Positions 22,287 through 33,612 of a stretch of 64,000 bases of DNA are shown here, one piece after another. Origin of the DNA: Pseudeuparius sepicola (taxonomy: Eukaryota; Arthropoda; Insecta; Coleoptera; Anthribidae); assembly GCA_963920635.1 (NCBI GenBank), contig OY987298.1:128969735-129033734 (forward strand), in the 5' to 3' direction. Position 1 is the stretch's first letter, and each line of letters begins with the position of its first letter. The notes below the pieces were generated by a model that made no database searches, was not told where the DNA came from, and saw only the letters and a list, made by a program, of their open reading frames with translations. The position numbers and the translations under genes were made by a program.

Positions 22287-23280
22287 CACTGTTTACTACA
22301 AATTGGTACTTAGTACCACCCAAACCAGTCCCCGTTATTGCATCTTCTTTGACATTTGATTTTCTCTAGCACACGAAATAATATTCTAGAATAAGAATGG
22401 GTGTGCCCAAAACCAGAGCGAAGGACAATAAATCTTCCAAATGCTTACACGTGGTTGTGGGATGAGGGGTGCGTCTAAATTTGAAAAATGCGGGGCCGAG
22501 TTCATTCGATTTATGCGATTCACATTTTTCACCCTTATATTTTTATCGAGTTATGAGATGTATTTGGGAATAGGAATTGATATATCTTTCTCGATTTCCG
22601 GATTAATAGTGAAGGCACCTTGCTAGAATATATAACAGGCTAATATAAGGAACATTGCAGGGAACCTCGGCTATCACATAGTTATCGAATATCCTTCGTT
22701 CAAATGTTTTAAGCGTCGTGTTAGAGTTTTTCGGGCTATATCACAAATAGTAGCCCTTTCTACAGCAGTAGTGGATCATTAAAGCTACTGGACAAGAAAG
22801 CACTTCCTTTAATAATTTTGAGAAAAGTTGTTATTTTTAATATTTTCACGTAGGTACTACAGTATGACCACTATAAGAAGTGACGAGGGGGAAAATATAT
22901 TTCTCATTTAAACGGAAAAAGTATTATTCATAAAAAGTTTGCTTATATTTGAAACATGTCAATATTTCAATCTTAACAAAACCAGAACTCAACCAATTTG
23001 CAAATCTGAAAAATATATAAGATACACTAAAGGGCTATCCAAAAATGAAAAACTATCGGAGTATTCCATTAAAAAAAGTAACTTTTGTAGACCACCCTGT
23101 ATCAGGTGATCGCTGGAAACCAAACTATTTTTAAAGTGCACCTCTTGTCTCCCCCCACCACCGTTTAAAAAATCAAGTGGATATCTATAAACTATTCGTA
23201 GAGGCTCCGTCTATACACTAATGGGACAGTCTGTAAAATTCACTCTCAGTTAATAAGTCTTAATTTTTTTTCGTAGGGAG
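22287..23280. other. Intergenic, no recognised gene
   Basis: A solo 'gaccaccctgtat' end lies at about 23091-23103. Nothing else was recognised. Confidence 0.4.
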
Positions 23281-23926
23281 GGTGGGGCAAGTTGGCGAAC
23301 GGGACAAGTTGACCAATTAACAATTTCCAAAAAAAGGAAAAAAGATAATAATGCGCTCTGAAATAGCTATAACATTTTAACTGGTACGCAACTCAGAAAA
23401 CTTAAAGGTAGGTTTGCATATTTCTTTCAGTAATAACACCCAGTGGGTTTATTCAAATTGTAAACTTGAGACGGGAGTGTTGATTTTTGATTTTTGTTCA
23501 GTGTGACGGAGTTTTCTTTTTAGGTTATCTGTGAGACAATATGATGGGGGCAAGAAAACGAAATCATCATCTAGCCACACTACTCGTCATCTTGCCCCAG
23601 TGATTTACGATGGATAACTGAAGACAGGATAAATTTTTGTAATTGTTGCGAATCATGGTGCTACATGAATCATGCACAGGGTATGAAGGACAAGGTGTAA
23701 TTAAGTGTGACACTGGTACATAATCGTCAACTTGGGGCAAGGCGACAAAAATGCATAAAATTATAAAGAAATAATTTTTAAAAGTCTTAAAGCAATATTT
23801 AGTTCTGTTTCTTTCTGTAATATATAGCAAACATAATATTATGTACCTTTAAAATCATTAGTTGTATTTTTAAAAAGACGCCTAATTACAAACATTCTGG
23901 CTTAACCACGTCAATCTGCCCCACCC
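23281..23926. mobile_element. TIR element with repeated GGGGCAAGTTG motifs
   Basis: The left end 'ggtggggcaagttggcgaac' is mirrored at the right by 'gtcaatctgccccaccc'. The motif ggggcaag recurs inside in both orientations (about 23546, 23590 and 23733). Its short G-run-led motifs in both directions resemble the 62.45-kb element, which retains a pogo-type domain. No recognisable transposase is left. The minus-strand frame at 23567-23830 is unremarkable. Confidence 0.65.
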
Positions 23927-24029
23927 GTATTAAGTACCTAATTGGGCTATGAAATTGTTTAAAAATGGTTTCATTTTCAATAAAAATAACTAATATACCC
24001 CGTTTTCTTTGAGTATTGAGACAAACTCC

Positions 24030-25280
24030 ATATAATAGTAATAATAATGTTTATTTACATACATGGTATAATAGTATAAGAAAGCAAAATGTAAATAAAC
24101 CAGAAAACACCACGAAGCAGCCATGCCGCTGCTTGTATGTGGCTCGACCATACATTTAATATTGTCCATAATCAGGTAGGTAAGTTCACATCAGATAAGT
24201 TACATAGTAAGTTGGTTTAGAGTCACATTCAGGAGAGTTAAATTTTTTCGTATTTATTTATTTTCTTTAAATTACCATAGCTGCTTTTTTATTATATTTC
24301 TGTCTAAACCCAGAATATAAATTTTTAATTTACTTCGAAATTTTTTATAGTTAGTAATAATTCTTAGGTTTTCGGGCAAATAGTATCTCTAATTCTTGTT
24401 GTATAATTATGTTCTATTTTTTGCAGTTGTGTTTTTCCCTTAAATGTGAAAAGTGTAAGCTTATAAAAGAAAAGTTGACGAACATCGAAGAAAATACTCT
24501 CTGAAAAGAGGAGTTCACTAGAGTAAGTTCTGTCTTTATTATAGATAATTTTTATCATCTATTTTTGCACAACATTTAACATTTCCAAATTTGTGTCATT
24601 TACAGCTCCCCAACCCAGGTCACCACACGCTAAATGAGACTGAATCAGCCCATAATATACAATATTTTTAGGCTTCGAATGTCTAAAAAATTTCTTAGGT
24701 ATTTAAATCTCCACAATAATGTTCTAATCTTATTTGCAAGATGCCTCACTTGTAGGTTCCACCGTAGGTGCCGATCCCCGATAATTCCCAAGTACTTGGT
24801 CGATGCTGATTCCAGAATACGAGTATTTTCTATGCACAGGGGTCCCATATTTGGCAAACTTGAAGCATAGCAGGTAAATGGTAAGTATGTTGTTTTTTCA
24901 CAGTTTAGTGTCAGCTTATTCCATTCTAACAATTTCTTTATTTTAGCGAAATCTTTCTCTGCCTTTGTTTTCAAATCTGGCCATGAATTACCGATGTAAG
25001 TGATTGTCGTATCGTCTGCAAAGGTTATGATTCTTCCTGCTGAATTTACTGAGAAAAGACTGTTTATTAATATATTATGAACAACAGCGGTCCCAGAACC
25101 GTTCCCTGAGGTACACCACAGGAAACTGCCCCGGAAACACTTCGCACTCCATCTATTTCCACCAGTTGACGACGACCAGACAAATAACAACTCTTTAACA
25201 GCTTGTGAATATTTACTCTGATTCCATAATAATGTAGTTGATTGTGAATAAAATAGTAGGTACCTATAGATGTTCCCTCG
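24030..25280 (-). mobile_element. 5'-truncated non-LTR (LINE) retrotransposon
   Basis: Read on the minus strand the element runs from a broken reverse-transcriptase domain near 25280, through the C-terminal region ending at 24364, to a 3' tail with ATT/TAA microsatellite-like repeats at about 24030-24060. The 5' truncation and simple-repeat 3' tail are typical of LINEs. I cannot fix the clade by eye; jockey/CR1-like relatives are plausible. Confidence 0.82.
24364..25280 (-). pseudogene. Non-LTR reverse transcriptase, frameshifted
   Basis: The fragment starts inside the RT fingers/palm with YYGIRVN and YLSGRRQ. It continues into the conserved GVPQGTVLGPLLF motif (codons at about 25117 and lower), which is in another frame from the following part. 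The shift falls between about 25100 and 25060. The frame at 24645-25190 then has the catalytic FADD box at residues 57-60, an LTLNCEKT motif and a KYLGI motif near residue 133. After further frame changes and an in-frame stop just before 24558, the 64-codon frame 24364-24558 is the C-terminal end. No endonuclease domain is present. At least two disruptions make it inactive. Confidence 0.88.
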
Positions 25281-25740
25281 GTGGAAATATTATCGAGATA
25301 TAGCTGACCATGGCGCTATTCGCGCCTCTGTCTAATATATCAGCCCTGGGCTGTGATGAAACTAAGAATCAAATTTCAACTTAATATCACTTGTTTTAAA
25401 AATTATTCGAAATTTACTTTAATTTTCTGACACCGCTGTAGGCTCTCAAAGGAGAGGAAGTTTTATTTTAAAATTTAAAAAATGTGCTAGACGAACAAAA
25501 CACTGGTACAAAATGTCATTTTTATTATACTTCTTTGAAAACACCTTATTTTCATCTGTTTTAGCAATAATGAAAGATGGGGTTTTTCGGGCTAGCGCAT
25601 GGAAAAACTTTCCGTGCGCTGAATAAAAATACCGAGTATATGGCTTTAAAATAGAAATATACAGCAAAGTAAACTAAATTTAAGAAACTCTATATATGCT
25701 CTCTAATATTTAACATGTACACACGCGGCCCTAGAAATCG
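25281..25740. other. Intergenic, half of a hairpin repeat
   Basis: Near 25600, 'aaaaactttccgtgcgctga' resembles the arm of the small palindromic MITE at 26848. Nothing else was recognised. Confidence 0.4.
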
Positions 25741-25749
25741 TTCCAATAC

Positions 25750-26127
25750 GTGTGGTCGCAAATGCGTTCAACTGACAACGTTGCAATTACCCCTCCCCTC
25801 TCTCACGGTTTGAAAGCCAGCGATAACCTTAAAAGCGTAAGTGAAGGCAAATCTAACATCTTATTACGCGACATTACCTTACGTGACATTGCCAGTTACA
25901 GTGCAAAAAACAGTAAATTCGGCGTTGTTAGGTTGGCCTTAGATTGCCTGAATAATAGTGGAAAATCTTATAACACTGCAACACTGCCCGCGGACATTGG
26001 CGGCTTTTTTCGCAAAAGTCTTTCGACAACCTCCAATAAAGCCGTTCTAAAAATCGAAGGTGGTAAATCTCTTAATTGTGTGTCGTACTTTCCTCCAGTA
26101 CCAAAAAGAACCTGGAAAATCCGATAG
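25750..26127 (+). CDS. Unassigned 125-codon open frame (doubtful)
   Basis: I do not recognise this frame. Its base composition is more balanced than the flanks and it does not overlap a repeat that I can define. The residues are Ser/Lys/Asn-rich with a short internal repeat, LLRDITLRDIAS at about residues 37-48, mirrored in DNA as two near-copies of acattaccttacg/acattgcc. It has no signal peptide or membrane segment. It could be an exon, a transcribed non-coding stretch or chance. No splice sites can be assigned with confidence. Confidence 0.2.
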   Translation: MWSQMRSTDNVAITPPLSHGLKASDNLKSVSEGKSNILLRDITLRDIASYSAKNSKFGVVRLALDCLNNSGKSYNTATLPADIGGFFRKSLSTTSNKAVLKIEGGKSLNCVSYFPPVPKRTWKIR

Positions 26128-26847
26128 GTATCTAAGAGAAATTCCCGATTCACGATTAACCACTTTCGAGAAACGGGACGGCTGTAGAATCAACGAAACT
26201 GACGGAAAATCCTCTGAAACCACTATTGGAAATTGCTTGTTTTTTTCTCATTTCTCGATTTTTCTGGGGCCCAGGAAGCATCAGAACCTCACCCGAAGAC
26301 TCCAGGGAAGCTTTAAAAATTGAAATAAACCAAAGATTTGGTTCGCGGTTAAGATAAAGAAGTGTAATAAACCAATGAAAAAAACCACTACGAGATTCTT
26401 TATTTTCTACGGGGAGGAGCTGGGTGGCACGAGGGAATGTAGGGGAAGTTGTTGATTTGAGAAGCCGTGTAATTGGCGCAACGTTGCCGCACTTACCCGA
26501 AATTCTTGATTTCTTGCTTATTTCTCATGCCTTGTGGAACTATTTATGAGGCCGCGCGTGTACCTATTTTGTATTTTAATTAGTAAGTGTTTCAATATTT
26601 AGATACATTTCTATAATATTTTTGACGTTTTATTCACCTTATCTGACAATAACTAATTTACAACAAAGCACCTTTGAAATAATTTGAGAGTAACCATGGA
26701 AACGCATCATACATACCAAACACTATATTGTCTGCATTGTTTATTTTTTGTCAATTAAATTTATTATAATATGCCAATAAAATAAAATATTTTAAGTTTC
26801 CGTTTTCAAAGAAGTATAATAAAAAATATCGTTCATTACACGTCCAG
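26128..26847. other. Intergenic, no recognised feature
   Basis: AT-rich with a few GC patches near 26400-26560; nothing can be supported. Confidence 0.4.
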
Positions 26848-26943
26848 AAATAGATTTTTCCGTGCTTGCATAACTTCCCGTGTTCGGCTGCGCCTCACAC
26901 GGGAATTTGTCACGCGCGCACGGAAAAGTCTTTATTTCCAGAC
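26848..26943. repeat. ~96-bp palindromic MITE
   Basis: The outer arms 'agaaatagatttttccgtg' and 'cacggaaaagtctttattt' enclose an inner hairpin 'ttcccgtgt...acacgggaa' with the loop tcggctgcgcctc. Related arm sequence lies near 25600. Confidence 0.7.
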
Positions 26944-27119
26944 TAGTAATAAAATCTACTATTACTAAAAAAACATGTTTTAATGTATGCCTTGGAGACT
27001 GTGCTTTCTGACATTTACAAGCCTCAATCTGTAACTGTCATCATGACCACGTGTTCCGCTATTCCTCGAAAAATCTCGATAGCAGAACGAAGCAAATTAC
27101 CTACCTTTAACTCGTACCT

Positions 27120-27480
27120 TTCTCCGGATGTGCCGTCACCAGGTCTTATTTTCGCCGTACGTATAAACCGTCGAAAACGAAAAGGCCCAAGGACATTCGC
27201 GCGAACGGAACTTTTGCCGCCAGCAGCCCCAGCGCTGGGGCCGATCTGGCCGGACCGAACGTGAGCCGCGCCGACAGCGGAAGGAATCGGCGAAGGCGAA
27301 TTCAAATGACTGCCATGACTGGGTCGGCTCGTTTGTCGCCTTGCCGGCGCGGACGGGTCGGGCCCAGGCCGAGGTTTCGGAACATCTGGATCGGTCCTTC
27401 GGGCGCTGTATTGTTCGTCGGTGCATCGGTCGACGAGGGGGCATTCCGCGCGACCCGCCAGTGGCGTAGCACGATGACTA
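27120..27480. other. CpG-rich island, possible host promoter or exon
   Basis: A compact GC- and CpG-rich block (cgccgacagcgg, gccggcgcggacgggtcggg, gaccgaacgtgagccgcgcc) sits in AT-rich surroundings. Frames of 74-102 codons are open on both strands over the same bases, which CpG-rich DNA often gives, so coding cannot be inferred. It shows no repeat copy in the window. It is a reasonable candidate for a host gene's 5' region. Confidence 0.35.
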
Positions 27481-28092
27481 CATAAATAATTGCCCGTTTT
27501 GGCTTATCGACATGTGTTAAAACTGCGATCATGGGCAAGGTCTGTGTGTTTCTTTGATAGTTTTGTACTTATACAACATTTATAAGCACACAGCACAATT
27601 TCTGTTTGAAGTTGCACATTTGACACACGTAAACAAAAGAAACCGGAACCGGGTGAGACGTCGGCGACAATGTTATGCTTCATCTATACTTCTTTATTTA
27701 TCTGAGACATAAACAAAGGAAAACCAAAACGCCGCTAGCAAATCATTGGGTAAGTCGTGCTGCTGGGTGCTGGCCATACCATACTGCTGGCATGAACCAC
27801 ATTCGATAGTAAATCTACTAGAACAAACTGCCCTATTGGGAATTCAAGCTAAGTGATACGCCACCTGGTGGCCAAATGTAGAACTAGTCTCGATGACATT
27901 CGTTTTTTCCTGTCCCATGTGTTTATATTTGCCGGCCGTGAATTTCACCATTTTTATCAAATTTTTATTGTTATTTTTTTGTTGATCTGTGTTACATTTT
28001 TGTTTATTGTTATTAAATTCAATATCCATGTGATAATAGGACGTTGGTTTTACCTGGATAGTATAAGTATTAAGAAGACCAAGCTAAGGAAC
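27481..28092. other. Intergenic, no recognised feature
   Basis: A long upstream frame (27853 onward) leads into the THAP-like fragment but has only hydrophobic AT-driven residues before it. Confidence 0.35.
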
Positions 28093-28197
28093 ATGGCTTC
28101 CAACAGCGGTTATTATTGTGTGCCCCATTGCAATTCCTGGGCCAAAAAGAATAATGAGAAAAAGCTAAGCTATATGCGACTCCTAGGAAAAACGTAG
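28093..28197 (+). pseudogene. THAP-like zinc-finger N-terminus, truncated
   Basis: From the ATG at 28093 the 34 residues include YYCVPHCNSWAKKN followed by KKLSYMRL. This matches the start of a THAP domain: C-x3-C, a basic stretch, then LS-x-x-R. The rest of the C2CH finger (Cys...Cys-x2-His) is not readable: a stop follows at 28195-28197, and only fragments such as LRLETNNGIRELT appear in frame afterwards. THAP domains occur in P-element-type transposases and in host DNA-binding proteins; I cannot tell which. The upstream in-frame extension to 27853 is not THAP-like. Confidence 0.45.
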
Positions 28198-28940
28198 GAA
28201 AAGTTTATGTTGAGACTTGAGACTAATAACGGGATAAGAGAGTTAACTCAGGCAGATTTTTTCTAAAAACAAAAACACAAAACAAACAAGCAGTAGTATT
28301 CATTTTTCAATGGGCATGGCTCGATATAATGCTTTTTTTTTCTTAGAAACCTTATACACCTGGTCAATAATAGTATTATAAAAGCCGAAATATGCTTGCA
28401 TCGCCCTCTAGCTCCTGCCTTGCATAAACAATGCATTTTTTGCTGAATTTTTGCAGTGCGAATTTTTTTAAGTCACTAATTATCTGATGGAAATTTGACT
28501 GCAAAGCACTTGTTTGCAGGCAAAAGGCAAGAGTATAACAAAAGTAGGTATCCCATTCGTTCACGCCATGCAAAATAATGTGCCCTACAGCAAACACTTT
28601 CTCCGTCTTTCTCCTCTTCAACTACTGATCTAGAGCGAAGACAGGAAGAATTTCGAAAATTGAGTAAACACCTGCCCAAGAAACAACCTATAACCACTTT
28701 TGGATTTATGAACCCATCTCAAAAAAATTGAGTTACAAGTTCAAAGTTTAGTTCATTTACTGTTAAGAATTTATTAATTTTCTAGGCAACTTAACCCTGG
28801 TGGCGAAAAACCCAATTAAAATTCAATGGATCTGTTTACGCCACAAATAAATTTTAGAAAATATTTTCTATGTAGACTGCAAGAGAGCCGCCAGACAAGG
28901 ATTGCTGAGAGCGATAGGAGGAAAGCAACCGCGCGCGCGG
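28198..28940. other. Intergenic, no recognised feature
   Basis: Short overlapping frames only; nothing recognisable. Confidence 0.4.
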
Positions 28941-29085
28941 TCGCCCCATGGATGGATGATGTTTTTATTAAAAAAGTAAAATTCTTTTTTGTATATAACT
29001 CATATCATTTATTTGCCTCGGCCTCGCAGCAGGCCTAGACAACTAAATTCCACATTCGTTATAAAAAGTTGAACTTCAGTGCTCT
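28941..29085 (-). repeat. Dispersed repeat with TCGGCCTCGCAGCAGGCCT
   Basis: The block 'tttatttgcctcggcctcg' plus aggcct is matched at 31945-31990 ('cttatttgcttcggccttg'), followed in both by 'aactaaattcc'. The outer 45 bp (29039-29083) is repeated, inverted, at 12815. It is probably the edge of one repeat family whose full extent I cannot define. Confidence 0.55.
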
Positions 29086-29289
29086 CTTTTACATAAACAA
29101 CTACTTAGAATAAATGTAATCGAGCGTGAGGCGGAAACCTAAGGCAAAAACTTAAATAGCGTTCACGATAAGTGTGGTGACAAAATATAAAATTATCTCT
29201 TGCATTCTTTAATGCTTATGCCAGTAAATTAATATCAGTTTTTTGTTTCAAAACTAAAGGGTACCGTTTTTTTTTTTCAAAAATGTAAA

Positions 29290-29830
29290 ACTGTGTAAAG
29301 GGATCATTTTACCCTAACGGGTTGGGTAAAATGATCCTTTAGGGTAGGGCAAAACGATCCCGCCATTTTATTACCGAAACAATTTGTAGGAAAATTAAAT
29401 GAATTATTAATCCAGCTCTTTTTTTTTGATTTTGAGGGATCGTATTACCCGACAGAGCGTTGTCGTATTTAACAACGGCATTTCACAAAAAAAATGGCTA
29501 CGCCGGCACAAGTATTAAAACTTCTAAATTATAGACAAATACATGTGTTTGTTACAGGCAAATTGCAAAATTGTGAGAGATATCCGTTATACGCGCTATA
29601 CTAATTGTTTTGCATACCTCACTTTAGATTAAAATGACAGAAAATCACTTTTTTAAGTTATAAGCGAATAACGATTTCACGAGCTCGGTAATTGTTATAC
29701 TACTGAAAGCAGCGCCACCTAAGACAATATTAACGATGTTAGAACCTAGATAGCAGCACTAGTTTTACGAATAACATGGGGGATCATCTTACCCGCAGGG
29801 ATCATTTTGGGCCACTTTCCCCTACCTATT
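29290..29830. repeat. Region with repeated GGATCATTTTACCC motifs
   Basis: The 14-bp motif occurs as an inverted pair at 29301-29338, then as variants at about 29345, 29440, 29781 and 29797, in both orientations, closing with 'gggccactttccccta'. The layout is like the 23.3- and 62.45-kb elements and suggests a decayed transposon with repeated binding sites. I could not define its ends. Confidence 0.5.
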
Positions 29831-30875
29831 TCTGCAACTCAAAGTATTACGAGACATAAAATCTCAATAAATTTGTACAGCACGCCTATGTTTCCTATTT
29901 AAATGGCCAAAGCTCGGCGAGTACTAAGGCGACTAGCAGGGTCACCATTATATTCAGAAAACATGCCCCCAAACTGCGGATTTGCATTTTCCAAGTATTT
30001 CCGAACTTTATGAATGCCCCTTGCCATGGTTAGCGGCACGTTCGTTTCAGACGGCGGCGAATGAATAAACAAATAATTACGCATTTCGTTTGGAGTTATG
30101 TCGAGTGGAATTCACTGGGATATTTGCATTCATCGGTCTCTAGGTACGAGAATAATTGCAAAATGAAAATATAAAATTATTGGAAAATAGACGGGTGCCA
30201 GCATTAGGTAGAGAAAGTTGATTTTAAATATATACGTCCCGACCTCCCTATATATGGCGATTAGTGTGTTTTATATCCAATTAAAATATATCTGGAATAT
30301 TGGGACAAAAAAGCTCGCTATCGCTCATATTTGTTAAAGAAATACTGCATAATAATACATAATGTTATATGTAAGTACCGTTCATACATACACCGTGAAA
30401 ATTTGAAAATTTGCCCTGTGCATCCCACAACCACATTTTAGGGGTGCTAACTCAAAAATTTCAAATCGCAATATGTAGTTTAAGTTAATGTATATTCTTC
30501 AAAAGTTTTTTTACATATACTATTTATACTAATACTATTTACATTATAATCCCTATTCCAGAACTTTATCGACTTTTTGCAATTTTGAAATTGATAACAC
30601 CCACAATTTTGATTTTAAAAATGCTGAAATATTATGCAAAGAAAAAGACTCTCTCAAACGAAATATTTTTGAAATGATGCATATTAAAAAAACATCAAAA
30701 TACTATAAATTTCAGAACTGACACGGATGGCCTCTCTCACATTTATCAAAATTTAATTACATAGATTTCTTCCTAACTTTTTAATATAATAATAATAGAT
30801 AGAAAGTTTGCTAAATTGTATGTATTCTAATATTTGGGTTCTTACATTTTACATACTGGTTTTCTCCTTTATATA
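29831..30875. other. Intergenic, no recognised feature
   Basis: AT-rich; a 61-codon minus-strand frame at 29899-30084 is not recognisable. Confidence 0.4.
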
Positions 30876-31293
30876 CAGGGTGCCCCATATGTATGGAATA
30901 ATGCCTATATCTTCTTAAAAATATATTTAGAAAAAATGGTTTAAATAAAACTTACAGTGTAACCTATTCTGCATAATCCTATCAAGTTGATTTTGTTTTA
31001 CCTCTCATAATGTGGTTGCTATGGCAACGAACTTTTTTTTTCAGATGGGATCATATCTTTTTTAATCGATTTTTGGAATCAGCTACTTATTCTGCATACA
31101 ACAGCATAAAAAAATCTATAGGTTACATAAGGAAAATTTTGAGAAATAAATTATTTTATTTTTTCCGATTTAATAGTGGCCGTTATCAGTAAACTGGATG
31201 GAGACAAAAAATATGCTACATTAAAATTGTTTAAATGTTTAAATATATTTTTAAGAAGATATAAGCATTCTTCCATACATATGGGGCACTCTT
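30876..31293. mobile_element. TA-flanked TIR element, 418 bp
   Basis: The left end 'cagggtgccccatatgtatg' and about 45 bp beyond mirror the right end, which includes 'cttccatacatatggggca'. TA lies on both sides. The interior is AT-rich with no transposase. The last bases on the right are CTT instead of CTG. Confidence 0.85.
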
Positions 31294-31719
31294 TATATAC
31301 ACCTTTTGCTTATATTGTATAAAAGATTTTTACCATATTCTAAAAATTACGTTTCTCCCACTACTGATAAAAAATACTTAATCAGCTGTTTTTGGTACCA
31401 AAAGTGGAACTGCCTGCCGCATTCCCAAATATGTCTTTGCCAAAATAACACTAAATTTTAAAAAAATTATATTCTTAGTTCTTACAAAATGACTAAATTG
31501 AAGATTTCACTACATCTGTGAGTATCATTATTAAAGAAAGCATTTTTTTTATTTTTACTTTATATACATACGTTTTACAAATTAACAAATTTAAAACTAA
31601 AAATTAATGGATCTGTAATTAGTACAAAGAAAGGAAAAAATTTTAAAGAAAATTTTTTAAATGTTTATGTTTCTCTTTTAGATTAGTATTTTAAATATTT
31701 TTAACAGTGGTTGTGTAAC
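31294..31719. other. Intergenic, no recognised feature
   Basis: AT-rich; nothing recognised. Confidence 0.4.
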
Positions 31720-31790
31720 CTGATGATGGCTTTATAAGGCCGAAACGAGCGTTGTTGCAAACCTGTATTGAAGAAGAAAAAAAACAATAT
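31720..31790 (+). ncRNA. Hammerhead-like core in a PLE-type terminal fragment
   Basis: CTGATGA, an unpaired T, GGC, a loop, GCC, then GAAAC (31720-31746) follows the hammerhead core layout, as at 9906. 'gttgttgcaaacctgtattg' and a purine-rich tail follow, as often at the end of Penelope-like elements. No PLE coding sequence is adjacent. Confidence 0.45.
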
Positions 31791-32089
31791 ATTTGGTAGA
31801 AACCCCAGGAAATTATTTTTGAAATAAATCTACGAGGAAACAAATCGAAAATATATACCTATTAAATTTCCTAATATCCCGATAAAAAAAAACATCTACC
31901 TATTTGTCCCCTCAGCCCTCGTTACTGAACTTCCTTTTCATAACTCATGTAGCTTATTTGCTTCGGCCTTGCAGGCCTCAGAAACTAAATTCCTGGGTAG
32001 GTACCAGTATACTTACCCAGGTACCATATACATTTTTTTTGAACAGCAGTTTCTATTAAAGAAGTCATTAACGTTCTTAATGTTAATGT

Positions 32090-32611
32090 GTTTTTCGTTT
32101 AAAAGACCTTCAAAAACCGCCTCCTTTGACTCTACCAAAAAGCCTGCCAGTCGGTAAGTCCAGATTAAAGGTGGCTGGTGTGCCACAACAGGAAACGCAC
32201 AGAAAATGTATTATCTGCGACAGTGGCTTTGTTTTCAAAGGTACAATAATTTTAATCCTTTTTTACTTGTTTACATTTCGTTACCATTGCATTTATTAAC
32301 ATTTTTTAAATAATTCCAGAGCGCCCTTGATCCGTATAAAGAAGTTTCATAAAAACTTAGCGTTTTGAGACAAAAATACTCTATATTTTTATTGGATCTT
32401 TGCACACCAAAACTTTGAGTGGTAATGTTAACAAATATGGGGAATAAAAAATCGTAGCCGGCCCTGGATTTCCATTTTTACAACGCTAGGAAGGTCAAAG
32501 CGGTTTTTAAGACCCTTCAAACAAACAAAGTTCAGGTGAATATTTCTAAAAATAATGGATTAATTATGGATTTGTATATAGGTATTTATAGGTAAAAAAG
32601 TAAACACCCTG
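32090..32611. mobile_element. Degraded relative of the 13.7-kb palindrome
   Basis: The left part (32090-32130) matches 'aaaagaccttcaaaaaccgc' of the 13.7-kb element. The right part (about 32440-32611) carries the mirrored 'tagccggccctggatttc' block and ends 'aacaccctg' before TA. The left end and part of the centre are replaced or eroded. Confidence 0.65.
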
Positions 32612-32820
32612 TATAACATGTGTTTAAAAAATATGTTTTCATACAATTTTGAAGTTGGATCTTGATCACTCGGTTAGATTTTACACACGTATTATACTAT
32701 AGTTTTAACAATATGTAATTATTTTTAAAAACATATGGGAGCAAAGAATTTTATTTTTGTTAAATCCCGCTGTATTGTTGGAGTTGGGAGAATAAAATGA
32801 ACCTAAAAACCTGTAAAACA

Positions 32821-32983
32821 TACAGGCTGTATCATAAAACTAACCAACTAACCAAGTAATACTTACTTCCAATCACACCGGAAGTATGAACTGGGTGATA
32901 GTTATTTGTTATTCTTCCGTGGTAAAATTGCCTGCAAAAAAACACCTATATGTTGAGCCAATGTTTTAAGAACACCCTGTATA
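32821..32983. mobile_element. Small element with CAGGGTGTTCTTAAAAC-like ends
   Basis: The left end 'caggctgtatcataaaac' and the right end 'gttttaagaacaccctg' are imperfect mirrors of about 18 bp. Both are next to TA. It is only about 160 bp long and non-coding. Confidence 0.5.
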
Positions 32984-33179
32984 ATATTAACAAACTAATA
33001 TTAAAAAAAAACACACACAAAACGTTGTTTAACGCCTTGTATTTTTTCGCTTATACCTATCTTATTATACTTAGAAATCGTTTGTCGCCTTTTTTCATAT
33101 TTTTTTATTTTAATTTTTAACTTGTCTGAATTTACATCGTAAAATAAAAACACAAGTCTACAATGTGTCCTGTTTCTAC

Positions 33180-33600
33180 AGCATTATTAGCAAGTGCCGC
33201 ACGGGTCCGACCCGCGCCGCAATTAAAAAAGCAGGAGGAGCGACCCCGGCGGCGGAGGATTGCAGTTAACGGGGGCGCGAAATAAATTTAAATTTTCCCA
33301 TCCGGTATTTTAATTAGAAATCCGCGTAACGAGCGGGGTCGGAGCGGGAGGTGGGGGGGGGGGGGGAGGGAGGGGCGATGGCGGGGCGTGCCCCCGCATA
33401 TTTCGCCCTTGCCCCGGGGTCACTGGGGGGGGGGGGGGGGGCATTTTGCCTTTTGGCATTTAATAAGTGTACAGTACAGGTGGAGCCGTGGTCATGGTAT
33501 AAAGTTGGTGTGCCGGAGGTAATTTTCGGTGCCATGAAAGTCGTAGCTTCGAAAACTCTACAGGTCCAAAGAGGGTTCCCGGGAACGGCAGCAAAGCAAA
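33180..33600 (+). other. GC-rich island with long G runs
   Basis: A CpG-rich stretch (cgggtccgacccgcgccgc, ccccggcggcgg) followed by uninterrupted runs of 14 G (33353-33366) and 17 G (33425-33441). An 86-codon frame at 33351-33611 simply translates the G runs to glycine and matches nothing. The G runs could form quadruplexes and are prone to length errors. It may be a host CpG island. Confidence 0.5.
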
Positions 33601-33612
33601 ATCTGGGTTAAC

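Noticed and set aside
22038..22289. Repetitive peptide frame with recurring FFCQLYII
   Set aside because: It is the translation of the ~31-bp inverted array, not a protein repeat.
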